A DNA stretch of 64,000 bases, from positions 40,574 to 104,573 of the forward strand of contig NZ_FOEF01000029.1 of the NCBI RefSeq assembly GCF_900110575.1. The letters are read 5' to 3'. The notes beneath the pieces are model-generated. The model saw nothing but the letters and a program-made list of their open reading frames with translations, was not told where the DNA came from and made no database searches. This document shows, piece after piece, positions 17,643 to 26,060 of this stretch. Source of the stretch: Amycolatopsis saalfeldensis (GTDB lineage: Bacteria; Actinomycetota; Actinomycetes; Mycobacteriales; Pseudonocardiaceae). Each line of letters starts with the position of its first letter. Positions within the stretch are counted from its first letter, which is position 1. Both the position numbers and the translations under genes were made by a program.

Positions 17643-18791
17643 ATGACCACCGTGGAGTCCGTCCTGACCACACGCAACGCCAACCTCCGGGACATGGCGA
17701 ACCTCCTGGAAATCCAGGAAGACCGCAAGCTCGACATCGTCCGCCCCGCCAGGGACCTGCGGATGGTCGATGGTCGCCTGGAGATCGACGGGATCGGCGA
17801 GCCGACGATCACCGCCAGCGGCGTCACCCGCGGCGCGCTGTTCGTGCCGACCGCCACCTGCGACCGCGGATTCGCCGAGAAACTGGGCATCCCGGTGAAG
17901 TACCTGCGCGACATGCGCGCGACCGGGAAGCTGGCGCTGCTCGATCACAACGTCAACGAGTGGCTGTCCGACGAGCCCGAGAAGCGGTTCCTCACCCGGA
18001 CCCTAAAAGGCGGCGGCAACCTGCCCGGCGTCGCCCGCGCGCTGTTGTCCGAAAACTACCGGTTCGTTGACAACCTCGACGTGCTGATGGCGATGCTGGA
18101 GGGGATCCGGCTGGCCGGCGTCCACGTTGACGTCAACAAGTGCGACCTGACCGAGACCCGGATGTACGTCAAGGTCAGCTGCCCCGAGGTCGCCGCGCAC
18201 GCCCCGGCGCTGCTGCGCAACTACACCAGCCCGTTCACCGGCCTGCGCGGCGCCGACAACCCGCTGGTGTTCGCCGGATTCGTCTTCAGCAACTCCGAAA
18301 TCGGACACGGCAGCTTCTCCATCACCCCGCGGATCGTCGTTCAGATCTGCGACAACGGCATGACCTTCACCCAGGACGCCATGCGAGAGGTCCACCTGGG
18401 CGGCAAGCTCGCCGACGGCGTGGTCCGCTGGAGCTCCGACACCCAGGCCGCCGCGCTGGACGTGCTGATCAAGCAGGCACGGGACGCGGTCACCACGTTC
18501 CTCAACCCGGCCTACGTCCAGGCCAAGATCGCCGAGGTCGAGGCAGAGGCCGGAATTCGCGTGCGCGACGTCGACGCGACCCTGGAGTACGTCGGCAAGC
18601 AGCTGCGGTTCACCGAGACCGAGCGCAAGACGATCCTCGACCACTTCTTCGACGGTGGCGACCGCACCTCCGGCGGTGTCCTGCACGCGGTGACCAGCGC
18701 CGCGCAGACCCTCGACAACGCCGACCAGGCCTACGAGATGGAACGCCAGGGCCTGCCCGCGATGCGCCACGCCGCGGCCTTCCAGCGCTGA
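17643..18791 (+). CDS. DUF932 phage/plasmid-like protein
   Basis: The 382-residue protein matches the DUF932 layout: a variable N-terminus, a FAEKLGIPVKYLRDM-type helix, TRTLKGGGNLPGVARALLSENYRFVDNLDVL, then SEIGHGSFSITPRIVVQICDN and a C-terminal helical part (FTETERKTILDHFFDGG). DUF932 proteins are widespread on phages and large plasmids; their function is not settled. GAAGGAG lies about 12 bases before the ATG. It is one of the longest well-conserved plus-strand genes here. Confidence 0.75.
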   Translation: MTTVESVLTTRNANLRDMANLLEIQEDRKLDIVRPARDLRMVDGRLEIDGIGEPTITASGVTRGALFVPTATCDRGFAEKLGIPVKYLRDMRATGKLALLDHNVNEWLSDEPEKRFLTRTLKGGGNLPGVARALLSENYRFVDNLDVLMAMLEGIRLAGVHVDVNKCDLTETRMYVKVSCPEVAAHAPALLRNYTSPFTGLRGADNPLVFAGFVFSNSEIGHGSFSITPRIVVQICDNGMTFTQDAMREVHLGGKLADGVVRWSSDTQAAALDVLIKQARDAVTTFLNPAYVQAKIAEVEAEAGIRVRDVDATLEYVGKQLRFTETERKTILDHFFDGGDRTSGGVLHAVTSAAQTLDNADQAYEMERQGLPAMRHAAAFQR

Positions 18792-18803
18792 CCCACCCAC
18801 GGG

Positions 18804-18825
18804 CCGGCCGGGACGTCCCGGCCGG
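18804..18825 (+). terminator. Palindromic hairpin after the DUF932 gene
   Basis: A perfect 22-bp palindrome centred on GACGTC lies 12 bp after the stop codon. It is a probable terminator without T-run. Confidence 0.5.
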
Positions 18826-18873
18826 TCCGTTCAGCGCCAAGCCAACATCCCCCTCAAGAAAGGGAGATTTGCC

Positions 18874-19305
18874 ATGTCCCGCAACACAAAGCGCTGGGGT
18901 CTCACGATCCGGTCCGACGATCGAACCCCGTACATCGTCCGAGCGGCCCAGCAGTACGCCGGACTCCCGCAGCACGGCCTGGTGCTCGGCGTGTACCAAC
19001 GCACGACCGAGGCTGGCTACTCGATCCTCGTCAAGCCCTGCTGCGTCGACGACCTGCGGGATCTGCTGGACACGCTGCTAACGGCCGAGCCAAGTGCCGC
19101 AGTCGAAGTGACTTTCCGAGAACACGATCAGTACTACGGCGCCACCCTGCACATCAACAACTCGCCTGACGGACTGAGGTTCCGCGTCAGCCGTGGCGAC
19201 GCCTACCCCAAGACATCCGGCACCGCGCTGCTGCAACCGTCCAGCGTCACGGAGTTGCGGAACGGGCTCGCCGAATGGCTCAGCTCCAACGAAACAGCCG
19301 GATGA
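18874..19305 (+). CDS. Hypothetical protein
   Basis: A 143-residue soluble protein with a good ribosome site (AAAGGGAGA). Mixed alpha/beta composition: GLTIRSDDRTPYIVRAAQQY, then VDDLRDLLDTLLTAEPS and a strand-rich middle (AVEVTFREHDQYYGATLHI). It follows the DUF932 gene after a hairpin. Function and family are unknown. Confidence 0.65.
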   Translation: MSRNTKRWGLTIRSDDRTPYIVRAAQQYAGLPQHGLVLGVYQRTTEAGYSILVKPCCVDDLRDLLDTLLTAEPSAAVEVTFREHDQYYGATLHINNSPDGLRFRVSRGDAYPKTSGTALLQPSSVTELRNGLAEWLSSNETAG

Positions 19306-19411
19306 TGATCGCACCCTTGCACCGATCGCAGCAGGTGTCCGTCCCCGGCCCGACGCGCTCGTGACGTGCGCGGTGCCGCCTGGTGGAACCCATACGGATC
19401 CCGCCGGGACT

Positions 19412-19541
19412 GGTGATCTGCGTGAAGCCGATCAGACCGCCGCCAGGTTCGTGGAGATGAACCCGGCCCGAAATGCGTGGGCCGGGTTCATCTCCACCCC
19501 TTCGGGCCCGGCACGGCCTGATGTTCGGCCCGCAGATCACC
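19412..19541 (+). promoter_or_regulatory. Family F hairpin nested in a second helix, upstream of the AAA gene
   Basis: GTGGAGATGAACCCGGCCC (19451-19469) pairs perfectly over 19 bp with 19479-19497 around the loop GAAATGCGT. The whole is enclosed by GGTGATCTGCG (19412-19422) / CGCAGATCACC (19531-19541). The loop pattern GAAANSCGT recurs with unrelated stems at 34025, 38342 and 59228. This element fills most of the 19306-19653 gap. Confidence 0.65.
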
Positions 19542-19653
19542 TGCCCCGCGGCCGAACCCGTCGGCGACGTTTCGCCAGCTTGTAGGAGGCACGGGGCGCG
19601 GTGATGTCGCTGCATCAGCAGCCATCCACCCCTTCCTGCGAAAGCGAGCGCAC

Positions 19654-20736
19654 ATGCCTGCTTCCACCATCGTTGTCTCTGGCGGCCAGTTCCGCCTCTA
19701 CGACGACTCCGTGCAGACTTTTGACCGGCTGCCGGTGGCTACCTACGCCATCAATTTTTCCAAAATGGACGGATACAGCCTCCGCCAGGTCGCCCCGCTC
19801 GCATCCGGTGACGAAACTGTCTACGGCTCCCATGTACAGCGCGTGGATCGCATTGTGCGCGCCTACGTAGCCATGGATCGATCCCTGGGAGTGATCCTCT
19901 CCGGCGACAAGGGCATGGGTAAGTCACTCATGCTCCGGATGCTTGCCGAGCACACCCGCGAGCAGCTGGAGCTGCCTACGATTCTCGTCCAGCACTCCAC
20001 CCCGGGGCTGGCGTCCTTTTTGGACGACCTAGGTGAGGTTGTCGTCGTCTTCGACGAGTTCGAAAAGGTCTTCGGCAGCAACGGTGAGGACGAGGCGCAG
20101 ACCCAGTTCCTTTCCCTCTTCGACGGACTGAGCGTGACCAAGCGCCTCTATGTCCTCTCGGTCAACGATTTGGGACGGGTCAACGAGTTCATGCTCAACC
20201 GCCCCGGCCGCTTTCACTACCACATGCGGTTCGCCTACCCGGACCCTGAGACTGTCGCCACCTACCTGCGTGACCAGGTGTCCGGGATCGCCGCGGCCCA
20301 GGTCGACGAGGTGGTCGAATTTTCGCGGAAGTACGACCTGAACTTCGATCATTTGCGGGCCATAGCTTTCGAGCTGCGCCGAGGTGAACCGTTCGCCGAG
20401 GTGATCGGTGAGCTCAACATCAAACGCATTGAACGCCCCGACGCTGCCGTCGAGGCCCGCATCATGTGGCAGGGCGGCGAAAGCGACGTCATCACCGGTT
20501 CCATCGACCTGTTCGATCGCGACGGCGTGCAGGCGATCAACGACTACGAGATCGACGTGACCTTGCGGTTCCGCATGCGGGATGCCGTGTCGACCAAGGA
20601 CGGCTACCGGCTCAGCGCTGGAAGCTTCGAACTGGTCGACATGCGAAGCGAGCACAGGAAGGCTCAGGAAGCCGAACTACCGGCTGCCGTCTCCGTCGTT
20701 CTCAGTCGATCCCGGAAACGCGCGATCGACTTCTGA
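19654..20736 (+). CDS. AAA-family ATPase
   Basis: The 360-residue protein has a Walker A motif GDKGMGKS (~84-91), Walker B VVVFDEFE (~130-137) and an arginine-bearing NRPGRFHYHMRF segment like the sensor regions of AAA+ proteins. The region after ~260 is strand-rich and unassigned. The fold suggests a remodelling or loader-type ATPase; in phages such proteins often assist replication or recombination. It stands alone between a nested hairpin leader and a terminator. Confidence 0.8.
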   Translation: MPASTIVVSGGQFRLYDDSVQTFDRLPVATYAINFSKMDGYSLRQVAPLASGDETVYGSHVQRVDRIVRAYVAMDRSLGVILSGDKGMGKSLMLRMLAEHTREQLELPTILVQHSTPGLASFLDDLGEVVVVFDEFEKVFGSNGEDEAQTQFLSLFDGLSVTKRLYVLSVNDLGRVNEFMLNRPGRFHYHMRFAYPDPETVATYLRDQVSGIAAAQVDEVVEFSRKYDLNFDHLRAIAFELRRGEPFAEVIGELNIKRIERPDAAVEARIMWQGGESDVITGSIDLFDRDGVQAINDYEIDVTLRFRMRDAVSTKDGYRLSAGSFELVDMRSEHRKAQEAELPAAVSVVLSRSRKRAIDF

Positions 20737-20751
20737 GGCAACCGCCGCCTG

Positions 20752-20786
20752 GCCCGCCGAGGGGCTGAACCATCTCCTCGGCGGGC
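20752..20786 (+). terminator. Terminator hairpin after the AAA gene
   Basis: GCCCGCCGAGG and CCTCGGCGGGC form a perfect 11-bp stem with a 13-nt loop, 15 bp after the stop. Confidence 0.7.
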
Positions 20787-21104
20787 TCCTTGGCCTGGTA
20801 ACGCAGGTGCCAAGGGAGGTCAGCCGCGCCTCGATGCGGCCAGAAAGCTCACCAGCATGGCTTGAGCAGCCGATCACAGCGATCCCGCCGGCGTTTGTCC
20901 TCACTGGACAGCGGTCAGGACTTGTCGATGTGCGCGAAGCCGATCCGACCGCAGGCCGGAATCTCCGGCGCCCTCGTCGGGTTTGACGAATCCACCCGCC
21001 ACCGCTTCCCGCTGTGGCCTGACCGAGTGCGGCCCGGCGGCTCATCTTGCAGCCGGGCGGGATTGCGGACGTCCGAAGTAGAGCACGACCCGGACGAGGC
21101 GCGC

Positions 21105-21180
21105 GGCGATGAACCCGCCCGGCCGGGCGGGTGACGGTCCTCGCTGCGCTGCGGGCCACCCGCCCCGCCGAGCAGAACCC
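21105..21180 (+). promoter_or_regulatory. Family B structured leader upstream of the 21267 gene
   Basis: GCGATGAACCC is followed by the helix GGCGGGTG / CACCCGCC enclosing CCTCGCTGCGCTGCGGG, then GAACCCCCGCC and a small CCGTCCTACGG hairpin. The same order recurs at 23885, 42781, 45526 and 49912. The preceding part of the 20787-21266 gap repeats a GAAGCCGATCnGACCG stretch also present near 19420; no gene is seen there. Confidence 0.6.
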
Positions 21181-21266
21181 CCGCCGTCCTACGGACCTCG
21201 CCCGCACCGCGCTCGGGCTGTGCCCGTCCACAACGAACCCCGTCCTCTGCCTGAAGGAGCCCGCCG

Positions 21267-21509
21267 ATGAGCTTCAACTTCGACAAGCTCACCACCGAGA
21301 TCGTCGCCGACTGGGCGCTCGGAACCCTCGAGGAATGGCTGGAGGGCTGGACCGCGCCCCAGGATGACGTGCCCATCCAGTACCGGGCCCGGCCGCAAGA
21401 CGACGGCACCTGGCTCTTCGAGCCGATGACCTACAGCAGCGAGGGCTACCGCGAGCGGCCCGTCCAGCGATTCGAGGTCCGGATCGCCGTCACCGAAATC
21501 CAGCCTTAA
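21267..21509 (+). CDS. Small acidic hypothetical protein
   Basis: An 80-residue protein beginning MSFNFDKLTTEIVADWALG, rich in Trp and acidic residues, with a GAAGGAG box before the ATG. It has its own leader and a terminator just after it, so it is a monocistronic unit. No family is recognised. Confidence 0.6.
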   Translation: MSFNFDKLTTEIVADWALGTLEEWLEGWTAPQDDVPIQYRARPQDDGTWLFEPMTYSSEGYRERPVQRFEVRIAVTEIQP

Positions 21510-21523
21510 CCCGTCTTGAACCG

Positions 21524-21559
21524 TCGGTTGTCTCCCGGAAGTGACTGGGAGACAACCGA
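21524..21559 (+). terminator. Terminator hairpin
   Basis: TCGGTTGTCTCCC pairs perfectly with GGGAGACAACCGA (13 bp, 10-nt loop); CCTGTTTCC follows. Confidence 0.7.
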
Positions 21560-21636
21560 TCCTGTTTCCAGGCGTAGCTCTTCCTTTGTCCGGCGCGCAT
21601 GCGCGGACCGGCAATGGCAGCAGCCCCGGCGGGGCG

Positions 21637-21686
21637 GGGCAAGGCCAGCGCCGCTGCGCGGTCGGCGCGCGCGCCGAGCCTTGCCC
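21637..21686 (+). promoter_or_regulatory. Family E structured leader upstream of the methyltransferase
   Basis: Outer helix GGGCAAGG/CCTTGCCC encloses CGCCGCTGCGCGGTCGGC and a GCGC-rich second hairpin ending GCCGA, the same core as at 5725 and 42132 with a different closing helix. It ends 62 nt before the start codon. Confidence 0.6.
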
Positions 21687-21748
21687 GCCTGCCGCCGCCC
21701 CCGCTGCCTCGCCCTGGTCCACGCATCGCGCTGACCAGGAGGAACCGC

Positions 21749-22552
21749 ATGCGCACCACCCTTCCCGTCGATGACACCGTCCGGGAAATCCTCGCCGAAT
21801 CCCGCATCGAGGGCCTGTACCTGCACCTGCCGCCGCGTCAGCTCGACCGCAAGGTCTACACCGCCGTCAACGCGGTGCTCGAACGCATGGGCGGCACCTG
21901 GAACCGCAAGGCGAAGGCACACCTGTTCACCAGCGACCCCGCGGCCGCGATCAACGCCGTACTCGACGGCGGCACCATCGCCGCGGTGCCGAAGGTGATC
22001 GAGGCATTCTTCGCGACCCCGGCCGACCTCGCCGAAAAGATCGTCACCGAGTCCGACATCGTCGACCTCGAAGCCGGAGCCGAGGTCCTGGAACCCTCCG
22101 CGGGTGACGGCGCCCTGGTCCGCGCGATCCTTGCCGCGAACCCCGGCGTCCGGGTCACGGCGATCGAGCCCAACGCCGAGCGCGCGGCCGCCATCGGCGG
22201 CGATCCGCGGGTCGCTGTCGTGTGCAGCACACTGGAGGAGTTCGCCGAGACCGCACCGCGCGGGCATTTTGCGGCTTGCGTGATGAACCCGCCGTTCTCG
22301 ATCCCCGGACAGCCCACGGTCTGGATCAACCACGTGCTGACCGCGTGGAACATGATCGCCGCCGAAGGTCAGCTCCTGGCGATCGTCCCGAGCGGCTTCA
22401 CCTTCCGCCAGGACCGTCAGCACGAGAACGTCCGGCAGCTGATCGCCGCCTACGGCGGGCACGAGGAACTGCCCGAGGACGCGTTCGCCGAGTCCGGGAC
22501 CCGGGTGCGCACCGTGCTGCTCCACGCACACCGCACCGACATCACGACGTGA
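21749..22552 (+). CDS. N6-adenine DNA methyltransferase-like protein
   Basis: The 267-residue protein carries a SAM-binding motif (VLEPSAGDGALV) and the amino-methyltransferase motif NPPF (ACVMNPPFSIPGQ), the signature of N6-adenine methylases. The N-terminus (GLYLHLPPRQLDRKVYTAVNAVL) is a helical extension common in phage copies. There is no restriction enzyme nearby, so it is probably an orphan methylase, perhaps protecting or marking the element. An AGGAGG box precedes the ATG at 21749; the upstream open frame is leader RNA. Confidence 0.85.
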   Translation: MRTTLPVDDTVREILAESRIEGLYLHLPPRQLDRKVYTAVNAVLERMGGTWNRKAKAHLFTSDPAAAINAVLDGGTIAAVPKVIEAFFATPADLAEKIVTESDIVDLEAGAEVLEPSAGDGALVRAILAANPGVRVTAIEPNAERAAAIGGDPRVAVVCSTLEEFAETAPRGHFAACVMNPPFSIPGQPTVWINHVLTAWNMIAAEGQLLAIVPSGFTFRQDRQHENVRQLIAAYGGHEELPEDAFAESGTRVRTVLLHAHRTDITT

Positions 22553-22560
22553 CCAGCCGG

Positions 22561-22598
22561 CTGGTGGCGGATCCCCGGGTCGGGACCCGCCACCAGCA
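22561..22598 (+). terminator. Terminator hairpin after the methyltransferase
   Basis: GCTGGTGGCGG pairs with CCGCCACCAGC; an inner CCC/GGG extends the stem. It starts eight bases after the stop. Confidence 0.7.
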
Positions 22599-22667
22599 GC
22601 TCCGATCCGTCGGCGCCGACTCCACCGTGCCCCTGGCTCGCGCGGACTTCCGACGACAGCAGACCAC

Positions 22668-22726
22668 CTCCAGGCGGGACCAGGGCGCTACGCGCCGCTG
22701 ACGCGGAAACCCTTGCCCGCCTGGAG
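22668..22726 (+). promoter_or_regulatory. Family C structured leader upstream of the 22780 gene
   Basis: CTCCAGGCGGG (22668-22678) pairs with CCCGCCTGGAG (22716-22726) around a conserved core GCGCCGCTGACGCGGAAAC, itself forming CCGC-TGAC-GCGG. Copies at 55942, 62658, 63762 and 63961 keep the core but change the closing helix. Confidence 0.7.
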
Positions 22727-22779
22727 ACGGCCCGCTGGGCGCGTGACCGTCCACGCCCTACCAGCAGAGGAGCACGTCG

Positions 22780-23253
22780 ATGGGCCGCGCAACACACACC
22801 GCTACTCACACCGACGCCGAGAAGCCCGCACGACGAAGCTCTCGCCACGTTCCCCGCCTGATCCTGGTTCCCGCGATCGGCGCGTTCTACTTCACCTCTG
22901 CCTGCGGCCTCGACCTCCTGGACAACACACCGGAGGAGTACGACTACGTCGCGATGTGCACCGACTCCCGCACCGGCAACCGGGTCGAGGACGATCAGTG
23001 CAGCACCGCACCCCAGGAGTTCAGCGGCGGCACCGAGCCGAGTTTCCTGTGGTTCTACGTACCCACGAGCGGCGGCTACACCGCTCCACCGGTCGGTCAG
23101 CGCATCGCCGGAACTGCCGGCAGCTACACGACGCCGAAGACCGGCAAGGGCGGCGCACCCGCCATCCAACGGGGCGGAACACCCCGCTCTGGTGGAGCGA
23201 TCACCCGGGGCGGTTTCGGGAGCTCGGGCAAGGCCGGAAGCGGAGGCTCGTGA
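22780..23253 (+). CDS. Putative lipoprotein or membrane-anchored protein with Gly-rich tail
   Basis: The 157-residue protein has a basic N-terminus, a hydrophobic stretch (LILVPAIGAFYFTSACG) ending in a lipobox-like TSAC, then a Cys-bearing middle (YVAMCTDSRTG...DDQCSTAP) and a Gly/Ser/Thr-rich tail. That suggests export and lipid anchoring at the membrane. The role is unknown. It has a good AGAGGAG ribosome site and its own family C leader. Confidence 0.6.
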   Translation: MGRATHTATHTDAEKPARRSSRHVPRLILVPAIGAFYFTSACGLDLLDNTPEEYDYVAMCTDSRTGNRVEDDQCSTAPQEFSGGTEPSFLWFYVPTSGGYTAPPVGQRIAGTAGSYTTPKTGKGGAPAIQRGGTPRSGGAITRGGFGSSGKAGSGGS

Positions 23254-23307
23254 CGCCGTTGGCCGGCCTCCACGTAGCTGCGGCGAATACCGGCGATCAG
23301 CCGCAGC

Positions 23308-23670
23308 TCACGCAGGGCGCCGGCCCCTGACGAGGCCAACGCCCCGCCACAGCGCGATCACCACGAGGATCACGGCCGCCAAGGCGCGCGCTCCGAGCAC
23401 CAGCTGCTCCCAGGGTGCTTGCGTCGGGCCGCCCAGCAGGGGCTCTGAGCCGTAGACCAGCGCCGCAGGCACATTCGCCAGCGCAACCAATACCGCGATC
23501 ACGCCACCGGCGGCAAGCTGCCGGGAATGCGCAAGCTGCCGTGCCGCCAAGCCTTTCCAGAGATCGGGCAGCAGCGGCTGCCCGGTTGTGTCGATCCTCT
23601 TCCGGGCAAAGCCCGCGACGATGATCGCCAGCATGCCCAGCACCAGATCAACGACGGCCAAAACCACCAC
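23308..23670 (-). CDS. Small integral membrane protein
   Basis: From a GTG at 23670, preceded by AGGGGGG, the product has 120 residues with three hydrophobic segments: LAVVDLVLGMLAIIVAGFA, GVIAVLVALANVPAALVYG and ALAAVILVVIALW. It has no recognised domain. It converges on the lipoprotein-like gene. The open frame extends further upstream, but that part is basic and lacks a start signal. Confidence 0.6.
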   Translation of the reverse strand: MVVLAVVDLVLGMLAIIVAGFARKRIDTTGQPLLPDLWKGLAARQLAHSRQLAAGGVIAVLVALANVPAALVYGSEPLLGGPTQAPWEQLVLGARALAAVILVVIALWRGVGLVRGRRPA

Positions 23671-23884
23671 TGAACTGAACCCCCCTCGATGCCTGCTGTC
23701 TCCGGCCCCCGCACCGGCTGGTCGCAAGACCCGGCAGTGCCAGCGCATCGCCACCCTATCTATCCGGCCTGCGGAAACCCGGGACACGATGACCGGTGTG
23801 TTCACCAAACACCGGCTTCCGCCTCGCTGCTGCGGGGGCGGAAGCAGAGCCACCTCTGGAGGTGCGAACTGACGCTCGAGGTCA

Positions 23885-24015
23885 GCACGCCGATCCGGGG
23901 GCACGCGGCGATGAACCCGCCCAGGTCACTCCGGCGACGGTCCTCGCTGCGCTGCGGGCCGCCGGAGTGACCGAGCCGAACCCTCGCCGTCCTGCGGACC
24001 CCCGGGCCGGCGTGC
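23885..24015 (+). promoter_or_regulatory. Family B structured leader upstream of the 24065 gene
   Basis: GCACGCCG (23885-23892) / CGGCGTGC (24008-24015) closes an element containing GCGATGAACCC, a helix GGTCACTCCGGCG / CCGGAGTGACC around CTCGCTGCGCTGC, and CGCCGTCCTGCGGACCCCC. It ends 49 nt before the start codon; the rest of the 23671-24064 gap is the divergent start region of the membrane protein. Confidence 0.65.
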
Positions 24016-24064
24016 CGAGGCCACGCCATCAGCACGCCACCACCGCAGAAAGGCGGCCCCGGCC

Positions 24065-24610
24065 ATGCAAACCCTTCGCGACCTGTTCCAGTCCGATGCC
24101 ACCAAGAGCATCCCGATCCGTCCGTCCCGATCTCACGCGCTGGTCGTGATCGACAGCCGCGGTGTCAGGATGCTGGACCACCCGGTCGCCGGGGTCCGCC
24201 GCTCAACGCTGATGGTGCAGGGCGGACACGGCGATCTCGTGCGCAACAAGCCCAGGGTCATCGCGGAACGACTGCTCACGCTGCCGGATGTCCTTCCCGA
24301 GGAGCAGCGCGGCCACGACTACGCCGAGGTGCCGTTGGTCCAGCCTGACCAGCTGGAGAGCGACGACTACACCACCTGGTCGATCATCCCCCGTCTGCTG
24401 CTCGTCGACCAGATCGGCGCCAGCAGGGCCCAGTTCACCATCACGAGTCCGGTGGCATCCGACGTCGACACCTTCGAACTGACTCCGCCGCGGTGGTGGC
24501 AGCTCGTGCGGGCCCTGGTCTCCCTCGATTCCTGGATGACGCGACTGAGCCGCGAAATGGACGCAGCTGCAGCAGAAGCACGCCGTGCGGCACTGGCCCC
24601 GGTGGCCTAG
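24065..24610 (+). CDS. Hypothetical protein
   Basis: A 181-residue protein beginning MQTLRDLFQSDATKSIPI, with AGAAAGG upstream. It has a strand-rich first half (HALVVIDSRGVRML, SIIPRLLLVDQIGA) and a helical C-terminus (WWQLVRALVSLDSWMTRL, then AAAAEARRAAL). No family is recognised. It precedes the DpdA-like gene by about 200 bp that contain strong hairpins, so they are probably separate units. Confidence 0.6.
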   Translation: MQTLRDLFQSDATKSIPIRPSRSHALVVIDSRGVRMLDHPVAGVRRSTLMVQGGHGDLVRNKPRVIAERLLTLPDVLPEEQRGHDYAEVPLVQPDQLESDDYTTWSIIPRLLLVDQIGASRAQFTITSPVASDVDTFELTPPRWWQLVRALVSLDSWMTRLSREMDAAAAEARRAALAPVA

Positions 24611-24739
24611 CGAGAAACCAGGGGACACCCGGCCGAAAGCCGGCTGCCGCCCGGGTCCAGGCGCCGGCCCACGGTAGCCGACCGCGCACTGCGGCGGCTC
24701 CTGCACATGCGCGCCGGTGCAGGCGCAGTCGGCATGCCG

Positions 24740-24770
24740 GATGGCCGCGCCCGACCCGGGCGCGGCCATC
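24740..24770 (+). promoter_or_regulatory. Hairpin in the leader of the DpdA-like gene
   Basis: GATGGCCGCGCCC and GGGCGCGGCCATC form a perfect 13-bp stem with a 5-nt loop, 38 nt before the start codon. It belongs to none of the named families. Confidence 0.5.
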
Positions 24771-24808
24771 GCCGGACTCCACGCCGGCAAGCCGGTGAGG
24801 AGCATCCC

Positions 24809-25597
24809 GTGCCCGTGTACCTCGGTGCCCCCGATCCACAATGGATCGGTGTCTGCGACCGCCCGCTGATGGTGTCGCACAACAGATTGCGCCGGATCAA
24901 AAGCGCGTTCAACCTCCCCGTCGCGTACTCGGCGCCGTGGATTCTCGACTCCGGGGCCTATGACGTCATCACTCGTCACGGCAGCTATCCCGACGACCCC
25001 GAGACCTACGTTCGCGCCGTCCGGACCTACGACGTCCAGATCCGGAACCTCCGCTGGGCATCCAGCCAGGACTACCCCTGCGAACCGGAGGCGCTGGCGA
25101 AGACCGGGCTGACCGTGCTCGAACACCAGCTGCTGTCCGTCCAGTCGTATCTGGACCTCACCACCTGGTGGAGGCGGCTCGCGCCGCAGCGGCCCTGCCC
25201 GTTCCGCCTCGTGATGCAGGGCGACACCGTCGAGTCTTACGTGCGCTGCTGGGACATCGCCGGTGAGAGTGGCGTCGACCTCGCCGCGGTCGACGTCCTC
25301 GGCGTGGGCTCAATTTGCCGTCGTGAAAGGACAGACCTTCCCGAGATCGTCGACATCGTCGCCGCGCTGCGCGAGCGCACCACAGCCCGGCTACACGGCT
25401 TTGGCGTGCACGCCGAAGCGATCGGCCTGTTCGACGACGTCGACTCGATGGCCTGGAGCAAGGCAGCGCGCGCCCGCCGCGCGAAACACCCCCGGTGCAC
25501 TGCGTTCCACCGCGTCTGCTCCAGCTGCCTGGTCTACGCCGAGGACTGGCACGAGCGCGTGGCCGCACGACACGCCGCAGCCCGCGCCGGTGCCTGA
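24809..25597 (+). CDS. TGT-like / DpdA-type 7-deazaguanine DNA transglycosylase homologue
   Basis: The 262-residue protein matches the phage DpdA/TGT-like group in motif order: ILDSGAYDVI (active-site Asp), YPCEPEAL, GLTVLEHQ, VMQGDT, VLGVGSICRRE, LHGFGVHAE and DSMAWS. A C-terminal Cys/His cluster (HPRC...HRVCSSC) may bind zinc. Members exchange guanine for 7-deazaguanine bases, in tRNA or, for DpdA, in DNA, which can protect phage DNA from restriction. No preQ0 or queuosine biosynthesis gene is visible nearby, so substrate would have to come from the host. The GTG at 24809 follows GTGAGGAG. Confidence 0.75.
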   Translation: MPVYLGAPDPQWIGVCDRPLMVSHNRLRRIKSAFNLPVAYSAPWILDSGAYDVITRHGSYPDDPETYVRAVRTYDVQIRNLRWASSQDYPCEPEALAKTGLTVLEHQLLSVQSYLDLTTWWRRLAPQRPCPFRLVMQGDTVESYVRCWDIAGESGVDLAAVDVLGVGSICRRERTDLPEIVDIVAALRERTTARLHGFGVHAEAIGLFDDVDSMAWSKAARARRAKHPRCTAFHRVCSSCLVYAEDWHERVAARHAAARAGA

Positions 25598-25634
25598 CCG
25601 AGGCGCCCGGCGTCCCCGCGCGAAGCATCGCCAC

Positions 25635-25742
25635 CGGCCCCGCAGGCCCGCAACCCTCGCTCGCTCGAAACGGGTGTGACAGGCCTGCGGGGCCGCTGGC
25701 GGTCGGCAAGCGCACCCGGCGGCCGGCGGGTCGGCCGCCGGG
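25635..25742 (+). terminator. Two strong hairpins between the DpdA-like gene and the tRNA array
   Basis: CGGCCCCGCAGGCC (25635-25648) pairs with 25682-25695, and CCCGGCGGCCG (25715-25725) pairs with 25732-25742. Either may end transcription from the DpdA side. After them the base composition becomes markedly AT-rich to about 26130. Confidence 0.5.
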
Positions 25743-25837
25743 GTCGGCTTCGCAACGTCGATAGAGTGCCGATCGCTATAAAAATGTGTCCCATCCGGGG
25801 AACAAGATGCGGCAGCGAAACTTTCTACTAAATAAGA

Positions 25838-25866
25838 TTGACGTCGAACGCCTGTCTGGGTGATGA
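25838..25866 (+). promoter_or_regulatory. Candidate promoter before the tRNA array
   Basis: TTGACG (25838-25843), a 17-bp spacer and TGATGA lie in an AT-rich stretch unusual for the window, 31 bp upstream of the small gene at 25897. Confidence 0.4.
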
Positions 25867-25896
25867 TGAATGCACACCAGCAACGAAGGAGTGGTC

Positions 25897-26037
25897 ATGA
25901 CGAACATGCGGGAGCGAGGGACGCAGCGCCAGTATCTGGCCGCCGCGATCGCTGTCGTGTGCCCGTCGAACGACCACAGGAAGACCTTCTCCTGGAAGGA
26001 ACAGGACCTTCTGAGCGGCGCAGGCTCCCCACCATGA
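25897..26037 (+). CDS. 46-residue protein or leader peptide ahead of the tRNA array
   Basis: An AAGGAG box lies six bases before the ATG. The product starts MTNMRERGTQRQYLAAAIAVV and ends LLSGAGSPP, mixing basic, hydrophobic and polar parts. A textbook terminator follows 23 bp after the stop, and the first tRNA lies 93 bp further. It may be a true small protein or an attenuator-type leader controlling the array; the sequence does not decide. Confidence 0.5.
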   Translation: MTNMRERGTQRQYLAAAIAVVCPSNDHRKTFSWKEQDLLSGAGSPP

Positions 26038-26060
26038 CGTAGGACTCGTCATGTCAAGGG

